From assembly GCA_004560305.1 (NCBI GenBank), contig SFVI01000009.1, positions 18,567 through 82,566 on the forward strand: a DNA stretch of 64,000 nt. Reading direction: 5' to 3'. The DNA is from a bacterium (lineage in GTDB: Bacteria; Bacillota; Clostridia; Oscillospirales; Oscillospiraceae). Made by a program: the position numbers and the translations under genes. The notes under the pieces are model-generated. The model ran no database searches and had not been told where the DNA came from. It was given only the letters and a program-made list of their open reading frames with translations. This document shows positions 62,124 to 64,000 of the stretch, in pieces (the stretch's first letter is position 1; each line of letters begins with the position of its first letter).

Positions 62124-63245
62124 TCAGATCTGAATCAGCTTGTAGTCCCTGGTGCCCATGCCGATCTTCTCGGCGTGCTCCAGGCAGGTCTTCCACTCGG
62201 AGTCCGGGTGGTTCATGTGGAAATGCTCATGGTCATGCTCCGCATGGCCGAATTCCTTCAGATGCTCGTCCAGCTGGCTGCCGGCAATAACAGGCTGCTT
62301 GTTGCAAAGGTCAACGCAGGCCTGGTCCAGAGCCACCGGGTCGAAGGAAGCCAGCATACCCACGTCAGGGATGATGGGAATGTCGTTCTCGGCGTGGCAG
62401 TCACAGCAGGGGGAGACGTCGCAGATCAGGGTGATGTGGAAGCAGGGCCGATCCTTGCAAACGGCATAGGCATACTCCGCCATCTTGTAGTTCAGCAGCT
62501 TGTTGGAGTCCTGGAAAGTGGGCTTGATGGCATTCTTGGGGCAGACCGCCAGGCAGCGGCCGCAGCCCACGCACTTGTTCTGGTCGATATGGGCCTTGCG
62601 GTTTTCGATCACCGGGGCGCTGTGGGCGCAGATGCGCTGGCAGGAGCCGCAGCCAATGCACTGTTCTTCCTTCACGAAGGGCTTGCCGTCACAATGCTGC
62701 TCCATCTTGCCGGAGCGGGAGCCGCTGCCCATGCCCAGGTTCTTCAGCGCGCCGCCAAAGCCGGCGGATTCATGGCCCTTGAAGTGGGACAGGGAGATCA
62801 CCACGTCGGCGTCCATAATGGCCTGGCCGATTTTTGCCTCCTTCACATATTCCAGATCAATGGGCACCAGGGCCTCGTCGGTGCCCTTCAGGCCGTCGGC
62901 AATGATCACATGGCAACCGGTCTGCAGCGGGGAAAACCCGTTCATATAGGCGGTGTCCAGATGGTCAAGGGCGTTCTTGCGGCTGCCCACATAGAGGGTG
63001 TTGCAATCGGTCAGGAAGGGCTTGCCGCCCAGCTCCTTCACGTAGTCTGCCACCACACGGGCATAGTTGGGCCGCAGAAAGGCCAGGTTGCCATACTCGC
63101 CAAAATGAATCTTGATGGCGGCGTACTTATCGGTGAAGTCGATGGTTTCAAAGCCGGCGGTCTTCATCAGCCGGTGCAGCTTTTTCAGCAGATTTTCCTG
63201 GCCGGTGGCCTTGAAGGTGGTAAAGTATACGTCAGAATGTGCCAT
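62124..63245 (-). CDS. DUF362 protein with two 4Fe-4S clusters
   Basis: 373 residues. The N-terminal DUF362 domain includes KIHFGEYGNLAFLRPNYARV and LSHFKGHESAGFGGALKNLG; two ferredoxin motifs follow, CIGCGSCQRICAHSAP and CVGCGRCLAVCPKNAI (about 190-235). The C-terminus is His/Asp-rich (EHDHEHFHMNHPD). Such proteins are common in anaerobes and probably carry electrons, but the partner is unknown. ATG 63245 follows AGGAGGAGATTCCA. Confidence 0.93.
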   Translation of the reverse strand: MAHSDVYFTTFKATGQENLLKKLHRLMKTAGFETIDFTDKYAAIKIHFGEYGNLAFLRPNYARVVADYVKELGGKPFLTDCNTLYVGSRKNALDHLDTAYMNGFSPLQTGCHVIIADGLKGTDEALVPIDLEYVKEAKIGQAIMDADVVISLSHFKGHESAGFGGALKNLGMGSGSRSGKMEQHCDGKPFVKEEQCIGCGSCQRICAHSAPVIENRKAHIDQNKCVGCGRCLAVCPKNAIKPTFQDSNKLLNYKMAEYAYAVCKDRPCFHITLICDVSPCCDCHAENDIPIIPDVGMLASFDPVALDQACVDLCNKQPVIAGSQLDEHLKEFGHAEHDHEHFHMNHPDSEWKTCLEHAEKIGMGTRDYKLIQI

Positions 63246-63310
63246 TGGAATCTCCTCCTATTGATTTTTTATTTCTAATAAGTATGGAATTAGCCGGTCA
63301 TCTTTTCGTT

Positions 63311-63550
63311 TTATTCGTCAACCGGGGCTTTCAGGGTCTTGATCGCGCTCAGCGCAAAGTCCGTCATCAGGGGGATGTAGGTGAGGACAAACACAATGCC
63401 GCCGGCAATGGCCGCTTTTTTCTTATGTCTGGCCGGAACACACAGCCCCAGCAGCAGCCCCAGGGCCAGCAGGCAGAATTTCAGCACCGCCACCATCTTC
63501 CAGTCTCTGGAAGCCAGATAGACATCGGCGCAGGCAAACAGCTTTTTCAT
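63311..63550 (-). CDS. Small membrane protein
   Basis: 79 residues with two membrane segments (about 22-38 and 45-65). KKLFACADVYLASRDWKMVAVLKFCLLALGLLLG is close to small clostridial proteins usually labelled permease of phosphate ABC transporter, a name without experimental support. ATG 63550 follows GGGAGGTGCTTTCG. No transporter genes lie beside it. Confidence 0.7.
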   Translation of the reverse strand: MKKLFACADVYLASRDWKMVAVLKFCLLALGLLLGLCVPARHKKKAAIAGGIVFVLTYIPLMTDFALSAIKTLKAPVDE

Positions 63551-63830
63551 CGAAAGCACCTCCCATTTTACCTATTCTACCATAGCTGCTCCCAGCGGGC
63601 AAGAGGGATTTTTGGGGCGGGGCAGCGGCCGTTTTGGTTTGCGTATAAACAAAGTTCCCTACCTTGCGGCGGGGTTGAAATATTCTGTGAAGTCCTACCA
63701 AAATAGATGGTGCGGAATAGCTGTTCAGCTGTCCGCACAGTGGACACAGCAACTTCTTCACTATTCACGATTACTTCTTACTTCCCAAAAAACGGCCCCA
63801 ATTCCAGTGAATAGTGAATAGTGAAGAAGT

Positions 63831-63868
63831 AAAAATCGGCAACCTTCTTTCGAAGCTTGCCGATTTTT
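63831..63868 (-). terminator. Terminator-like hairpin beside the ssrA-like sequence
   Basis: Twelve-base-pair stem AAAAATCGGCAA/TTGCCGATTTTT (63831-63842 and 63857-63868) with an inner CTTC...GAAG. On the minus strand it directly follows CCA of the ssrA-like stretch. Confidence 0.75.
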
Positions 63869-63889
63869 GGTGGAGATGGGGGGAGTTGA
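63868..63889 (-). other. Sequence resembling the 3' end of tmRNA
   Basis: Minus-strand TCAACTCCCCCCATCTCCACCA. This matches the T-arm 3' half, acceptor end and CCA of Firmicutes tmRNA. The 5' half of the T arm does not pair with it and I see no tmRNA body in the adjoining bases, so it looks like a partial copy such as an integration (att) site rather than a gene. Confidence 0.45.
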
Positions 63890-64000
63890 CCTGCCCTGCG
63901 GGGATAAGGTAGAATAAGTTGCGCAAAAAGAAAAAGGGAAAAAATAGACATAGTTTGCAGACTCAGGTAGAATGAAGTCACGACACACCATTCTGAAAGG

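Larger units (their letters stand above)
63551..64000. other. Gene-free right edge with repeats
   Basis: Apart from the hairpin and ssrA-like stretch listed separately, I see an inverted repeat ACTTCTTCACTATTCAC (63752-63768) and its complement (63814-63830), and a small palindrome around 63729-63748 (TGTCCGCACAGTGGACA). Open frames here, including the minus-strand ones at 63761-63991, have no ribosome binding site or recognisable domain. Confidence 0.6.

Noticed and set aside
63761..63991. Minus-strand frame beginning to read ANYVY, reminiscent of a tmRNA tag
   Set aside because: The continuation is Phe/Ser-rich without the usual ALAA tag end, and it has no start signal; treated as coincidence.

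Overview
The window looks like core chromosome of an endospore-forming, Gram-positive member of the Clostridia. Support comes from the spoIIAA-spoIIAB-sigF operon, the spore genes yqfC, yqfD and ylbJ, RNase J, MutS2, a T-box leader in front of valS, an HPr with both His15 and Ser46, and a MurE of the meso-diaminopimelate type. The DNA is GC-rich in genes with AT-rich promoters. That and the gene content suggest an Oscillospiraceae-like gut anaerobe (Oscillibacter, Lawsonibacter or Dysosmobacter type), but this is inference. No prophage, CRISPR array, rRNA or complete tRNA gene was seen.

Layout. 1-5.9 kb: end of prfC, a FliB-type lysine methylase, an EamA transporter and a PcrA-like helicase, all on the minus strand. 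6.0-7.1 kb: a GH25 lysozyme. 7.1-8.6 kb: the spoIIA operon. 8.7-11.7 kb: valS with a T-box leader and its own promoter. 11.7-14.4 kb: a compact thioredoxin-reductase-like flavoprotein facing glnS. 14.4-16.4 kb: rfbA-rfbB for dTDP-sugars. 16.5 kb: secG. 16.9-20.3 kb: a TRAP transporter (dctP-dctQ-dctM) with a long leader. 20.5-21.3 kb: a YcxB-like protein and a MITE-like repeat. 21.3-26.2 kb: a CsoR-like copper sensor, sfsA with a P-loop NTPase, a YbaK protein, and a LemA-like/TelA/XpaC envelope-stress cluster. 26.3-29.8 kb: rpe, recR, RNase J and an ArsC/Spx-like protein.

30-43.3 kb is the division and cell-wall (dcw) cluster on the minus strand, read as mraZ, rsmH, ftsL, a class B PBP, murE, mraY, ftsW, murG, murA, ftsQ, ftsZ, then a YihY protein. 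It has an MraZ-box promoter at the front and lacks murF, murD, murC and murB. 43.4-46.8 kb: uvrC-rsmD-coaD and a coiled-coil gene. 46.8-48.1 kb: another EamA gene and HPr. 48.2-55.4 kb: yqfC-yqfD-phoH-ybeY-era-yqzL-recO-mutS2. 55.5-61.6 kb: ylbJ, a split chromate transporter, a phosphohexomutase, a third EamA gene and an SDR enzyme. 61.6-63.6 kb: a VOC protein, a DUF362 ferredoxin-like protein and a small membrane protein. The last 450 bases hold no gene but carry inverted repeats and a stretch resembling the 3' end of tmRNA with its CCA.

Most of the window is ordinary core genome. The parts most worth a second look are the compact thioredoxin reductase, the terminator-like hairpin that sequesters the murA ribosome binding site, the CsoR operator overlapping its own promoter, the MITE-like repeats, and the ssrA-like 3' end at the right edge.
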